A stretch of 64,000 nucleotides of DNA, taken from contig SSNU01000040.1 in assembly GCA_012064415.1 (NCBI GenBank), positions 111,514-175,513 of the forward strand, written 5' to 3'. The stretch comes from Gyrodactylus bullatarudis (taxonomy: Eukaryota > Platyhelminthes > Monogenea > Gyrodactylidea > Gyrodactylidae). Below are positions 48,301 to 63,300 of this stretch, piece after piece; within the stretch, counting starts at the first letter, position 1; each line of letters opens with the position of its first letter. The position numbers and the translations under genes were made by a program. The notes below the pieces were generated by a model, which was not told the origin of the DNA, did not search any database, and saw only the letters and a program-made list of their open reading frames with translations.

Positions 48301-51300
48301 AATAACTTTTTTTTGATCTTCAACATAAAAATTGATGAAATTTCATGTATTTTAAATAACTAAATACATGAATGAATAATTTCCGATAGACTAAAAAGAT
48401 CACGGTCAAGCATTAAAAAATTATAATCTTATATTATTTAGCTCAAAAATTCCTCAATTATCAGTTTAATGTTAAACGTCCTCATCATTTACAAGAAGCA
48501 TACTTCTATATCAAAGAGAAATATTATGATAATATACAAGAAAGTAAGAAAATTTGTTTTAAAAATTCTCTCATCAAGTTTTCCGATCAAATAATTAGAA
48601 ATCTGAAGAAGTTTATTGGCATGAACTATTTATGGCATAGTTCTGATTATTCAGAGAATATCGATCGTCTATCGTTGTGCCTCAAATTTATTGATAACTA
48701 TAGGAATGAATTTGGTCATCGAAAGGAATTTTTATCTCAAGAGTTAGGTGAAGAACTTGACCTATCGGAAACCTATATATTTTGCGACCTTGAGAAATTC
48801 AACAGACTATTGATTACATTGACTAAAATTCTCTGTATCTCTCAGGAGTATTTCTTATTTGAGAAATCTCGTATTGATGGTAAATTCATATGGAATATTT
48901 ATCATCTTTAGATAAGGATACAATCGTTTTCAAATTCAAACGACTTCTTAAGCCCCTTATAGATTATGATAAAGATTTTTTGGATTACAAAAATACTGAA
49001 TTTTTGAATGAATGTGAAACTTTTATGAAGAAAGCAGATTTACTAAATGTTAGTTTCTCGAATATTCACTCATTTTTTTAGCAATCTATCCTGAAGTTAA
49101 TCGATGATCAGTTTGATAAAGCAAAAAACTTTGAAATGTGCTTGAAATTTCAGCTGGAGTTCGAAAAACTTAAAAATAAAAATTTAAACCATGAAGATAG
49201 ATATAGAAAGCTTTGGGCGATTTTTAAGATGGAAATTATTGATTTTAAAACGAAATTTAACGAAAGAAAAGAAAATCCCGATATTTCCCGTGATATGCCT
49301 TATTACGCTGGGAGAATACATTGGATAAATGGGCTTAGGAATCGACTAAAATATCAAATGAAATCTTTGGTGAATAGAAGTTATTCCAAGTTGATCAAGG
49401 AGGAAATCGCTCAGAGTTGCATAGAAGAGTATAACAGTTTTCTCGAAGAAACAGTTGCTTACGAAGTTGAGTATTTTAAACTGTGGTTTCAGAAAGTATC
49501 TTTGTTCCGATTATATATTCTTAGATAAAAAAGATGTCCTCTCACCTTGAAATTAACTTGATAACCTTCTCAAATGGAGTGTTTGTGCGTCATTCTGACC
49601 CTGGTCTGCATGAACTCATAAGACAAAATCATCTCATGCATCGTTTAAAATGCCCTCTTATATCTCAAGCTTATAAGCTGAAAGCACTGACACATTCTCT
49701 TAGTGTATATTTTTCGAAAATTGACGTTAGTTTCAATCCTTTTAATATTTTTAGAATCTTGTGAATAGAGTGAATAGAGTTAACGCAAGTATACCGAAAT
49801 GTTTTGCCACAATCATTGATCCGTTAAAGGCAAATTTCATGCAAGAACTCAATCTTGGAATATTCCAATATACTTGGTCGTCAAGCTGTATTGGAATTTT
49901 TGTTGATGTAAGAAAAAAAGTTGTTTCTTACTTATTATTTCTTCTTCCTTTTCTAGAACGTCAATAGTAAACTAGACGAGTTTGAGCGAAATTTAAAAAT
50001 AATGTCTGATATAAAGTCACATAGAATTGATGACATGATAAACTTGGAATGTCCTAAAGCAGTTCTAACTTTTCCATTAAATAAGAGAGATGAACCATGT
50101 GACTTGACAACTTTCTTTCATTTAACCAAAGAGTCAGCGAAACAATCAGCTAAAAAACTGAATGAGATTTCTTATTCCGTTTATGTTGGTTCCTTGGATC
50201 TTTTAGATATTGCTATTGAACCATTTATTAATCATCTTAAGAAATCCGGTCTTTATGAGTCTGTTATGCATATTATCGACGATAGATTCGAAAATGAGAG
50301 TAAGACATTTTTTAAAACTCTTATTAAAAATCAGAGTTAAATAAGAAGGAAAAAAGAACCTTGATGAGTGACGATTCTTTCATAAATCTGATAAAACTAA
50401 TGCGTTCATTTGATGAATTTCTCAAGTCCACCTCTGACTCTTTTCAACAATCTGTCACACTGACAATATGCAAAAGCTTAGAGAATCTGAGAAAAGCGAT
50501 TTCATGCAAGGAAGCAGAAATCTTAATGAAAGGTATCTCAGAAAATAAAACTCTTCTGCCAAGTAAAAGATTCTTTAATCCCAATCAAGATCTCATATCA
50601 CAGAATAAGCCTCTTATCAAATGTTATGCAAAGTTAATTGATAAGAATGTTGAAATAATTCCTTCATTAACTGAAGTCCAAACCTGCATTAATTATTCTT
50701 CCAAGTTTGTTGAGAAAATATCTGCGGGAGTTCGTAGCTGGGGTTTCGAAGGATATTTTAAGAGCAAATCAGATCCATGGATTAAAAGTCACATTCAATT
50801 AACAAAACCTTCAAGCATGGATTTAGGATATAAGAATAGTGAAAGTAACTAAGACCTAATTTAATATCATCTTGGTGAATTTTTAGATAATGAAATCTTG
50901 ATGGGTCACAACGAGATAAGGTCAGTATCCTCATCAGTAATCCGGGTAAGAATGTTTAATTTGATTCAATTATCTACTCTTGCTTAATACTCTAATTTTT
51001 GTTCAAGGAATTCTCATTAGACTGTATGTTTGGAAAAATTATTAACAAAAATTATATTAGCAATGAGTATAGAGATTGAATCGGTAAATTGTTACAATTT
51101 CTGTCATAATGATCGAGAAATTTATCGAATGCTATCCGTATTGGCAAATTCCATGATAATTCTCAAGAAAATTCTGTTCACAGTTAGCGGTGAGTTTTTG
51201 ATGCCTTCTAAATTAAATGAATCTCACCGAAATCATTATGTTAGCAGAGAGTCATTTGACTGGATTTAGCACATTGAAATTATACCTAGAAAATTTTGAT

Positions 51301-54300
51301 TTGATTTTCCGATCTGATGCCGTTACTTCAGTAGACGAATTTCTTAAAAATGAACCGAATAATGAAAAATTCATGGTAAATTTCCATTATCTAAAAAATA
51401 TAAAATATATAAATGCAATATTCTTAAATTAATAGGAAATCTTTGCGAAGCTTAAGGAGGCTCGTTATGAAATATCCCTATTAGATTCTTCGTATCAGAT
51501 TGGACCTTTAACTATCATGACGACAGAATTTAAAGACCTTATTAAATTGAATATAGAGAATTTTGAAAAATCCTATTCAACAGCCTACATAAACATGTTT
51601 CTACCGAATGTTGATGATATTGCAATTCAAATGAGTGATTGGATTCGAAATATTTCAAAAAATATTACATCAATAGATGATTTAAATCATGTCGTAACCA
51701 ACTTGTCGAAAATACGCATGGAGCATATAGACTTGGAAAAAATGATTGAAAATTATGAAGTAAGATTTGAATGAAGCTTTTAACACATTCAGGATTACTT
51801 ATCAACACTAATTGCTTATGGAATGCTAGTATCTAAAGAGCAAGAATACAAAATTGAATCCCTTAGAGAACAATTCAGCAAATTGAAAGACGAGGAAGCA
51901 AATGCTATGGTCTCGATTGAAAAGTTACATGAAAAATTCTACCAGGAACTTCTCCAGAGAATCAAGGAATTTCTTCCTGTCAAATCTGCTTTCATTTCAA
52001 ACTATGAAAAAGTAAATATTCATAATTTTAATTCTCTCTTACCAAGAATGGACCAATGGAAGAAGGCTTGACTCCAAATGTCGCTCTTGATAGACAAATT
52101 CAATTTAAGAATAGATACTCAAATTTGACAAGAACTATCAAGACCTTAATGAATGGCTGTACAATGTTTGGAATCCCTTTTGATGAAGATGAAAGATTCA
52201 TTCGAATTGGAAAAGAGCTTGAATTACTTCAGAGACTCTATGGGCTGTATTCTGATGTTACTAAATGTGTTAGTAGCTACTTTGAAATTCTATGGAAAGA
52301 AGTTGATATTAACGAAATAACACAAGAGTTACAAGAGTTTGTTAAAAAGTATGTTTCATTGAATCGACCATAGATTTAAAAATTATCTAAACAATTATTT
52401 CTTAAACAGATGTAAGCTCCTGCCTAAAGCCTTGAAAGAATGGCCAGCATACAAGGAGTTGGAAAGAGTTATTTCAACCTTGAATGATAAAACTCCCCTT
52501 TTGGAAATAATGCATAATGAGTCGATGAAAAAACGTCATTGGAAACGTCTAGAAGAACATTTGAAAGTATATATTGATCCAGAATCGGACGTCCTAACTT
52601 TAGCAAATATTTTAGACCTTCCAATATTGGAGAACAAAGACTTTGTTATTGATATATGTACTTGCAGTTTAAGAGAATTGGAGATACAACATAAGCTTGA
52701 GTGCCTTGTTGAAGATTGGCGGGAACAAAAATTTGAACTGACTCAATTTAAAAATAGAGGGGAACTACTCTTAAGCTCGAATAGAATGCAAGAGATTTCA
52801 ACTCTTCTCGAAGAATCTTTGACTATATTATCAAGTCTCATGAATAATCGATACAATATCTATTTCAAAGAAAGAATCCAAGACTGGTCTAAAAAACTAG
52901 CCCAAACAAATGAAGTCATTGATATATGGCAAAAGGTTCAAAATTTATGGGTCTATCTTGAAGCTGTTTTTATTGGAGGAGATATTGCGAAACAAATGCC
53001 AGAGGAAGCAAGACGGTTCATCATTGTTGACAAAAGCTGGGTCAAAATTATGGAGAGAACTAGGTATGATCTAATAGAAAATGCTTGTATTTTCATTTCG
53101 CACCAATCAAATGATGATTCATTGAGTTTCAAAACGGTCTATACTTCTATTACCGACTATTTTTTCCTCTTTATACCGATTAGCTATAGCTATCAGTAGC
53201 TAAGCAGATCATCAATATATTCTGCGAGTTTGTATGAAAACATAATCACTGATTTAAACTCCTGTCTGAAGATTTTTATTTTTTATCTAACTCTATTTTA
53301 ATTTTTGAATTTTATTTCTAGGGAAAATTCGAATATTGTTAATTGCTGTGCAGGGGATACAATTCTATCAGAAATTTTGCCAAATCTTCTTCTTCAGCTT
53401 GAAGTATGCCAAAAGTCTCTTTCAGGATATTTGGAAAAGAAACGAAAAAAATTCCCAAGATTCTATTTTGTTTCGGACCCCGTACTCTTGGAAATTCTCG
53501 GACAGGCATCAGAGCCCCAAATAGTTGAGCAACACTTTCTCGCCATTTACGATAACATATGCAGTGCCGAGTTCGATAAAAAACGCAATGAGGTTCTCGC
53601 TGTTTACTCATCTGAGAAAGAATATTTACAAGTAAATTAATTAATATTCAATCCAATGATAATAGTTTTGTTAAAATAATTTTTTTTTGACTAGCTTGTT
53701 GAGCCAGTATCTTGTGAAAAAAGAATTGAAAATTGGTTATCAATGTTATTAGAAGTATCTAAAAAATCTTTTCAAGTTTATATTCTCAATGCCTATCTTT
53801 ATACTGAAAGTCAAGATGAATTCGACTTTGATAAGCAAGAATTTTTCGACAATCAACTTACTCAAATTTGTCATATTTTTGAAAAGTTGAGATGGACAGC
53901 AAAAGTAACTGAAGCCCTTATGAGTAGTAAAGATGAGCCAAAAAGCCTGAGTTGTCTGAATAAATATTATCAAAAAATTCTTAATGATATAATCAAGATG
54001 ACGCTGAGAAATCTGAATGACTATCTGAGAAAAAAGTTTGAAGGTCTCATTTTAATATCAGTTCACCAAAAAGATATTATTGATGAATTGTACAAGTTGA
54101 ATATACGTTCACCTAATGATTTTGAATGGACTAAACAAACTAGATGCTATATAAACGATTCATTTGATAATGTTTCTTATCGAATAACCAATGTTTCATT
54201 TGAGTATCAACTTGAATTTATCGGATGTAGAGAACGCCTTGTGATCACACCTTTGACAGATCGATGTTTCATAAGTTTCGCTCAGGCTCTGAACATGTGC

Positions 54301-57300
54301 CTTGGAGTATCTCCAGCAGGTGAGTATGATTTTGATTGAGAATTTTAGTTCGTCAAATCAAATAATATTTATTTATCAAGGCCCCGCTGGAACAGGAAAA
54401 ACTGAAACAACGAAAGATATGGGTAGATGTCTCGGGAAATATGTCGTTGTCTTTAACTGTTCTGATCAAATGGATTTCAGAGGATTAGGCAGAATTTTTA
54501 AAGGCTTAGCTCAGACAGGATCTTGGGGATGTTTTGATGAATTTAATCGAATTGACTTACCTGTTCTTTCTGTTGCCGCTCAACAGATCTCCGTCATACT
54601 TGCTGCAAAGAGAGAAAATAAATTGATGTTTACTTTTATAGATGGTGATGAGCTTCATCTGAATACAGAATTTGGAGTGTTTTTAACTATGGTTAGTAAA
54701 AATATTGCAGTTTTATAACTGCTGAAATAATGAAATTTGTCATTTTTCAAATAAATTTACACTTACAGAATCCAGGGTATGCTGGTCGACAAGAGTTACC
54801 TGAGAATTTAAAAATAAACTTTCGTCCATTAGCAATGATGATTCCTGATCGTCAGATAATTATGCGCGTTAAAATGGCTTCTTGTGGCTTCATTCAAAAT
54901 GTATCTTTATCAAAGAAATTTTTTTTGTTATACAAATTATGTGAAGAACAACTAACAAAGCAAGTTCATTATGATTTCGGATTGAGGAATATTCTTTCAG
55001 TCTTGCGAACTTTGGGATCAGCTAAAAGATCTTCTAACCAGAATGAATCAGAAGAAGCTATTGTTTCTAAAGTGTTGAAAGATATGAATTTGTCAAAACT
55101 TGTAGATCAAGATGAGCCTATATTCAATTCTCTCATGTTGGATCTTTTTCAAGGTTTTGAATCTTCCACAAATAAGCATGGATTATTTGAAAAAGAGTTT
55201 GAAGTACAGTGCAAAAACATGGGACTTGTTAGTTATAAACCTTGGAAGATGAAAAATGTGCAACTATATGAAACTCAATTAGTTCGGCATGGAATAATGC
55301 TTCTTGGTCCATCAGGCACTGGTAAAAGTACTTGTATTAATTTAACAATGGCAACTTTAACTGGATTAAATATTCCCCATAAGGAAGTTCGAATGAATCC
55401 AAAATCGTTTACAGTAACTGAAATGTTTGGCAAACTTGATGTGACTAGTAATGACTGGACAGATGGAATATTTTCTGTTTTGTGGCGAAGAACCTTAAAA
55501 TTGAAAAAAAATGAAAATGTATGGCTCATTCTAGATGGGCCAGTTGACGCTATTTGGATTGAGAACTTGAATTCAGTTCTTGATGATAACCAAACCCTTA
55601 CTTTAGCTAATGGGGATAGGATTCCTATGGCCCAAAATTGTAAACTAATCTTTGAAGTAGACAACATTGAACACGCATCCCCAGCAACAGTCTCTCGAAC
55701 TGGGATGATATTCATGTCATGTTCGGTTATTCCATGGAATATAATTATCAAAGTAATTCAAATATTTACTTATCATATTTATTTTAGAAATGGCTTTTGA
55801 CAAAGACAAATGAAGAGGCTATGATTATTGAAGAATGTTTGAAAAACCTTTTCGATTCATGCTTGAATTATATTAAAGAATTTTTGAATCCAAAAATTTT
55901 TGCATACGAATCATTTTATGCCTCAAACTTTTGTAAAATTTTAAATGGTCTCCTTCTTAAAGAATCAAACGAAAATAATCTGAAAAAATGTGTCACTTTC
56001 AGCTTGATATGGACAATGGGAGGATTACTTGAAACTTGCGACCGAATAAAATTGATGAATTATCTCAAAGAAAACTTTAAAAAAGATTTAGACTTACCCA
56101 AGCTGGAAGGTTCAAGGACTCTGTTTGATTACACCATTGATCAAAATGGAAATTGGTGTAGTTGGGAAAGCAAATTGGAAAAATACAGCCTAGAAGAAAA
56201 TAAAAATTACGATTTTGATAAAATCCTGATTCCAACAAGTGACAATGTAAAGATCAATTTTCTTTTAAAGACAATATCTGATCAAAAAATCCCAGTCTTA
56301 CTTATTGGTGAGCCAGGCAGTGCAAAGACGTTAATGATGAATAATTTTCTTTCCAAAATGAACAAACGGGAAAATACTGACAAGACAATCAATTTTTCTT
56401 CATTGACAAGTCCCAAATTATTTCAGAACTCTGTTGAAAGCTATGTTGAAAAACGTGCAGGCTATACTTATGGACCATTTGAAGGAAAAAATTTAACCAT
56501 CTTTATTGATGATTTGAATATGCCGAAAGTAAACAAATGGGGAGATCAAGTGGCGAATGAAATTGTAAGACAAACTATAGAAGATTCAGGATTTTACTCT
56601 TTGACCAAGCCTGGGGAATTTATTAGACTCAGTGATATAAAGGTTTGTTCACTGAACATTGTTCAGTAATATTTAATATCGAAATAAAACGGTTTTTAGT
56701 TTTTAGCGGCAATGTGTCATCCTGGAGGAGGCAGAAATGACATTCCCAATAGACTAAAAAGGCAGTTTTATATTTTAAACTGTACCATTCCCAGTGAGAC
56801 GTCTATCGATATGATTTTAACTAAAATTGCACAATGGAAATTTAATATTCAGAATGGTTTCAAGAAAGAAATCATCGATCTGGTCAATCATTTAATTCCT
56901 TTGACGAGAAATGTCTGGTTTGAAGTAAAAAAAAAGTTGCTTCCTACGCCAGAAAAAGCTCACTACCAATTTAATCTGAGAGATTTGAGTAGAATATGGA
57001 TTTCTATGCATCAAGCCAATAACGAGACGATTAATACTAAAGAAAAAATGATAAATCTATGGAAGTCTCAAATTTTTCATACAATTTCTGATAGATTCGT
57101 CTACCTAGATGAAAGAGAATGGTTAAGATCTACATTTCAAGCAGTTTGTCAAAAAACTATTGAAGAGAGTTTAGCAGAACCTTTTGATTTCACTAAGGAA
57201 AATTACTTTGTTAACTTTTTGAGGTAACTTCCTTAGTTATATGTACTATATATAGAGATGCTCCGGAACCTACTGAATACAGGGAAAACATGGATTTATC

Positions 57301-60300
57301 TCGCCCGAAAATTCTAGAAGAGGTATGTAAATAGCTCTTGGAATAATGCTTTAGATTGAAGATTTCGAAATTCTGACGAAAAGGTTAGAACTTTTACTCG
57401 ATGAATATAATAAAATCATGCAAACAAGCCGATTTGGTGAACAAATGAATATCGTCATGTTCAAGGATGCTGTTATTCATTGCGTCAGAATCTCTAGGAT
57501 ATTCCATATTCCTTTTGGAAATGTTTTATGCATTGGATATGGAAATTCTGGAAGATCATCGTTGGTAAAATTAGCTTCCTTCATAGCTGATTTGAAATTA
57601 TTTAGACTGAATATATCAAGGTTTGTGTTATATGAAAAATGTTTGATAAACATACTCTATCTTAACTAATATTTCTAGTGTTTATAATGAAAGCGCTTTC
57701 TTGGATGATATCAAAATTCTTTTGAAAAAAACTGGACTTCAGAATGAGGGTCATGCTTTTCTTTTTAATGAAAAAGATATTCTCGATCCACAATTCTTGG
57801 ATCATTTGAATAATCTTTTGGCTACTGGATCTGTAAGTTTATAGTTTTTTTTGGTTCTTCATCATTATGAACAAAAGAAATCTTTAGAAATTCTATTATA
57901 TCTTTATTAACGACATATTTTGTCTAGATCCCTGGAATTATGAACAAAGAAGATACTCAAGAGATTTTATCGACTCTTGGCCCGATTTACTACAAATTGA
58001 ATCCAAAATCTTCCCCAGATCAAGATGATATCATGAATTTCTTTTATAATCGTGTAAAACATAATTTGCACGTGGCTCTTTGCTTCTCACCAGGAAATGA
58101 AAATATACGAATTCTTTCAACCAATTTTCCAAAATTAATATCAAGTTGCATAATTGATTGGTTCCATGATTGGTCAATAGAGGCTCTACTACATGTTTCA
58201 CAAAAGCGATTCAAATCATTTAAACTGGACTGTCCAGAAACTATTATCAATTCAATTTCTCGCGAAGTCGCATATCTCCACATGAATGTTTCGGATATGT
58301 GTAAGGTATATAAGAAAACAATTGGAAGATCTGTTTTTGTAACAGCTAAATCTTTCTTATGTTTTCTCTCATTATATCAAAATTATTATGATACTAAGAT
58401 TAAGAAAATACATGATCAAATTGAGAGGTTTACCGGAGGCGTTGAAAAACTAATTGATGCTCAAAAGTCAGTCAAGATTTTGAGTGAAGAGCTAGTTGAG
58501 AAAGAAAAGCTAATTTCTCAAGCTAACGCTGAATCAGCATTAGTTTTAGAAGATGTTCAAAAGCAAAAGGCAAGTGCTAATAGTGTCAAAGTTAAAGTTC
58601 AATCAGTGAAAGAAAAATGTGAGAAAATTGTCGATGACATTAGAATAGAGACTGAGAAGGCTGTCGAAAAATTAGATGCTGCTCGACCGGCTCTTGAAAG
58701 TGCAGAGAGAGCCTTGGAAACAATAAAGCCAGCTGATATTGCTACTGTTCGCAAGCTTGCAAAGCCACCACACTTAATACAACGAATAATGGATATGGTT
58801 CTGATATTATTCCGAAGAAGACTAGAGCCAGTTGCCCAGGATAGTGAAAAATCAGGCTTTATTAAAACAAGCTGGGGTGAATCCTTGAGAATGATGTCAA
58901 CAGCCAATTTCCTTGGTTCTTTATTAAAATATCCTCGTGATTCTATGAATGAAGAAATGATTGATTTAATTGAACCTCATATCAGTCATAGTGATTACAC
59001 TATAAACAACGCGAAAAAGGTTTGTGGAAATGTTGCCAATCTCCTTTCATGGACAACAGCAATGGTCAATTTCTACTGGGTGAATAAAGAAGCGATCCCC
59101 CTCAAGGATAATTTATCCAAGCAAACAATTCAACTCTCGAAGGCTCAAAGAGGTCTTGATCAAGCTTTAGAACATTTGCGCGAAAAAGAAGCTGAACTTA
59201 AAAAAGTGGAAATTCTTTATGATGAGGCGCTGAACAAAAAGAAAAATCTCGAAACTGATGCTCAAGAATGTAAACAGAAAATTGACAATTCTACAACTCT
59301 GATTGAAGGACTTTCAAGTGAGTATGAAAGATGGGGGCGAGAATGCAAGGATTTAAGAGAATCAATAAGGAAAGTTCCTGGAGATACCCTAATTTCGTCG
59401 GCCTTCTTGAATTATTTGGGTCCTTTTAATCAAGAATATCGGAATATGTTATTGGAGAGTTGGACCATACTTCTCAATAAGCAAAATATACCTCATAGTA
59501 ATGATTTAAATCCCATAAAACTTTTGAGTGATCATTCTGAGCTTAGTAATTGGCATCTACAGGGTCTTCCTTCAGATGAAACATCTCGGCAAAATGGCTT
59601 ATTAACAAAGTATGCTTTGAAATATCCTTTCTTCATCGATCCTCAGAGTCAAGGAAAGTATTGGATTTCAAAGAATGAGTCATCAAATAATATAATTGTG
59701 AGTTCTATTATTGGATGAAAATTTTTCAATATTCAAATTTTATTAATTTTAATAGATGACAACTATGGACGATAAAAGATTTTTAATGAAGATTGAAGAA
59801 GCTCTAAGCAAGGGTTCGCCGATTTTGATTGAAAATGTTTTTGAAAATATTGATCCATGTCTAGATAATCTATTGAATCAAAATTTTATGAAAATTGGAA
59901 CTGCCATTAAAGTCAAAATAGGTGATCGGGAGTTAGACGTTACAGAAGGTTTTTGTCTTTATCTCACAACCAAGCAATCGAAACCAATGATAGCTCCAGA
60001 AATTTATGCATCAACTAATGTCATTGACTTTAGTGTAACAGAAAAAGGTCTTGAAGATCAACTGCTTGGTATAACTATTTATCTGGAGAGGGAGGAACTT
60101 GAATCGCAAAGAATGTTAGTATTAACAGACTTGACACTGAACAAAAAGAAAATAGTTGAATTAGAAGATGGTCTTTTGGAGAGATTGGCAAATACAAAAG
60201 GAAGTCTTATTGAGGATCAAAGCCTGATTAATGTCTTACAAAAAACTAAAAATACTTCAATTCAAGTTGCGAAAAGTATCAAGAGATCTGAAGAAATTCA

Positions 60301-63300
60301 AGCAGAAATTTTCATTGAGAGAGAAAAATATCGGCCGGTCGCAGCAAGGGGTTCATTGTTATATTTTTTTCTAATCGATATAGCTAATATCAACCACATG
60401 TATGAAACAGGACTCAATATTTTTCTTCATTTATTCAATAAGAGTATCCTAGAGTCACCAAAAAATTCAAATCTTAATATGAGAATCAAAAGAATATTGT
60501 CTCATTTAACCCAAGCAGTTTGGAAGTTTGTTATAAGGGGCATTTTTAAAATGGATAAGAAATTAGTTACACTATATCTTACAATAAAAGTTGAGATGCA
60601 AAAGAAAAAAATCAAACTGGACGAATTTCACTATTTCCTCTATGGAGGATCGTTAGTCGATATAAAATCCCTACCAAGTAGACCATTCAAATGGATAAAT
60701 GATTCAATATGGTTAAATTTGAATGCCCTCGTTAAAATGCCAGTATTTTCTAATTTCATACAGAATCTCACTGAAAATGAGCGTTTATGGAAGAATTGGA
60801 TTGAAAAAGATGCTCCGGAAGAGGAAAATTTACCCTGTGGCTATGAGTCCACGCTAACATCATTTCAAAAGTTCCTCCTCATTCGACTCTTTTGTCCAGA
60901 TCGAGCTATTCAGCAGGCCAGTAAATATATATCGGACTCGATTGGACCGGAATACATTGAAAGTCCTTCTGTTGATATTAAAGAGTTGGTTTTTATTCTC
61001 CAAATCAACATAAATTTAAATCATAATTCTTACAACTAAATTTGTTATACCAGGTCTAAATCGATTGAAAATACTGCTGAATTTCATCAAGATTATTAAA
61101 ATGATCTGAGACTTTTTGTTGTTTTTTTATATATTCCAACTAGAACTGGTGTTACCACTTGAATTTAATCATTTATTCTCAAGGTTACATCAAGATGTTG
61201 ATGCCAATACACCGATCCTTGGTTTGATTACAATTGGAACTGATCCCAATGGCATCATTGAAGGAGCAGCAAAGCAGTTGAAGAAAGATTTACTTATTGT
61301 ATCTATGGGACAGGGACAAGAGAATCTAGCAAGAAAAGCTGTCAAGTCAGCAAAAGAAAATGGATGTTGGGTATTATTGCAAAATTGTCACCTAGCACTA
61401 GAATATGTTACTGAGCTAACTATTGTTATAAAAAAAATTAAGTCAAACGAAGTCTCCAAAAGTCTTGATTTGTGTGAATAAAATTTCTGTAAAAGTTATT
61501 TTTTGATATGACTAAATCTATATTTTTTTAGCAAATAGTTTTCGCTTGTTTTGTACTACAGAACAATGTGATGAACTCCCATTAACGTTTCTACAAATGG
61601 CCTGTAAATTTACTTGTGAGCAACCTGAAGGTTTAAAAAATAATATGAAAAGAATCTACTCAGATATTTCTGATACCTATTTAAATGAGGCATGCTATTC
61701 CTCATATTGGAAGAAGATGTTATATTCCCTCAGTTTATTTCACGCTATAGTCCAGGAAAGAAGAAAATTCGGAGCTATTGGATGGAGCAAACCATATGAG
61801 TTTAACAATTCAGACTTTAATTCAACTTTGAGGTTTATTCAGAAACATTTGGATAGTCTACCAGTAATAAAATCTAATAAAAAATCGGTAAGAACCTTAT
61901 TTTATGCTACGCACTTGTAAAATATTGATAATTGAAATTTCAGAATATTGATTGGAAATCCTTAAAGTATATTATTGGAGAGATCCAATACGGTGGAAGA
62001 ATTACAGAACTAGCAGATGCAGCTCTGATGAAAACTTTAACAAATATCATGTTTAATGAAAAAAGTCTATTTAGTGATAACGAAATAATTTCTGGTTTTA
62101 AAGCTCAAGATTTCCCTCTAGTTAATCAATATATTGAATATTTTGAAAACAATTTTCCTAATAATGATATTCCTTCGATTGGACTGCATTTGAATGCTAA
62201 CCTCTCTTATTACAATCAGTCGACGAAACACCTTTTAGATCGTTTAATTGATATATCTAGAGAAAGTTTAGCCTATTCGATGGACTCTAAAATTGATCAT
62301 GAAGAAGATTTCCTAGAAGTTAATACGAAAGAACAATTAGTCAAAAATGTTTGCAAAGATATGTTCCAGAAAATACCATTAGAATACGATCAAGTAATAA
62401 ATCATAATTTCTCATTCTTTATTCAAGTTAAACACTGAACAACGCCTGGGATTGATGAATATTACCAGACCTTTAACAATATTCTTACGCCAAGAATTAG
62501 ATAGGATGAATATCCTAATAATAAGAATTAGGGAAAAGTTGAATGATCTCATTATGGCGCTAGACGGTTTGATTATAATGAATGATGAACTTAGTGAAAT
62601 ATTCACATGTATCAGCGACATGCGAATTCCTCAATCATGGATAAGAGTAATTTAGTTTTTTATTTTAAATAGTAGTAATTTTGCAATTTTAAAATGTTTT
62701 TAAGAAGCCACTGAAACTTTGAATTTAAAACGATTTAGATATAAATTCTAAAGGAAATATTTGCTACATTACATTTTTACTTTTTTTTTAAATAAAACTA
62801 ACTTATTTTTTCTTCTTGAAAAATTTTAATACTAGAAAAATGATATAGTATACAGCAGACTAGATTTACCTGGTCGTTGAGAATTTTTTAATTTGAATTT
62901 AAACCCCTTCATAACTTACCACACGAAAGAGTTGAATAAATTCTCAATGACTAACACAAAAACACCCCTTTATTTGGTATTACCTATGACTAACACAAAT
63001 ACAATTAGCTTTTAGAATTATCGTACAATCTGAACTATTTTAATGAAAATTAATTTTGTCTAGCTATCTTGGGCTTCTTCAAGTCTTGGATTTTGGTTTG
63101 TGGAAATCTGTGATAGAAATAGTCAATATTCCAATTGGCTTAATAATGGACCTCCTTTAGTATTTTGGATTTCCGGATTCTTTAACCCACAAGGGTTCAT
63201 CACTGCGGTTATGCAAGAAACGTGCAGACTTCATGAAGGATGGTCATTAGATAATATAATTTTAGTGAATAATATAACTACAAGCTCTGTAGAAAACTTT

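Noticed and set aside
55275..55751. 158-codon minus-strand frame
   Set aside because: Antisense shadow of the conserved dynein AAA2 region.
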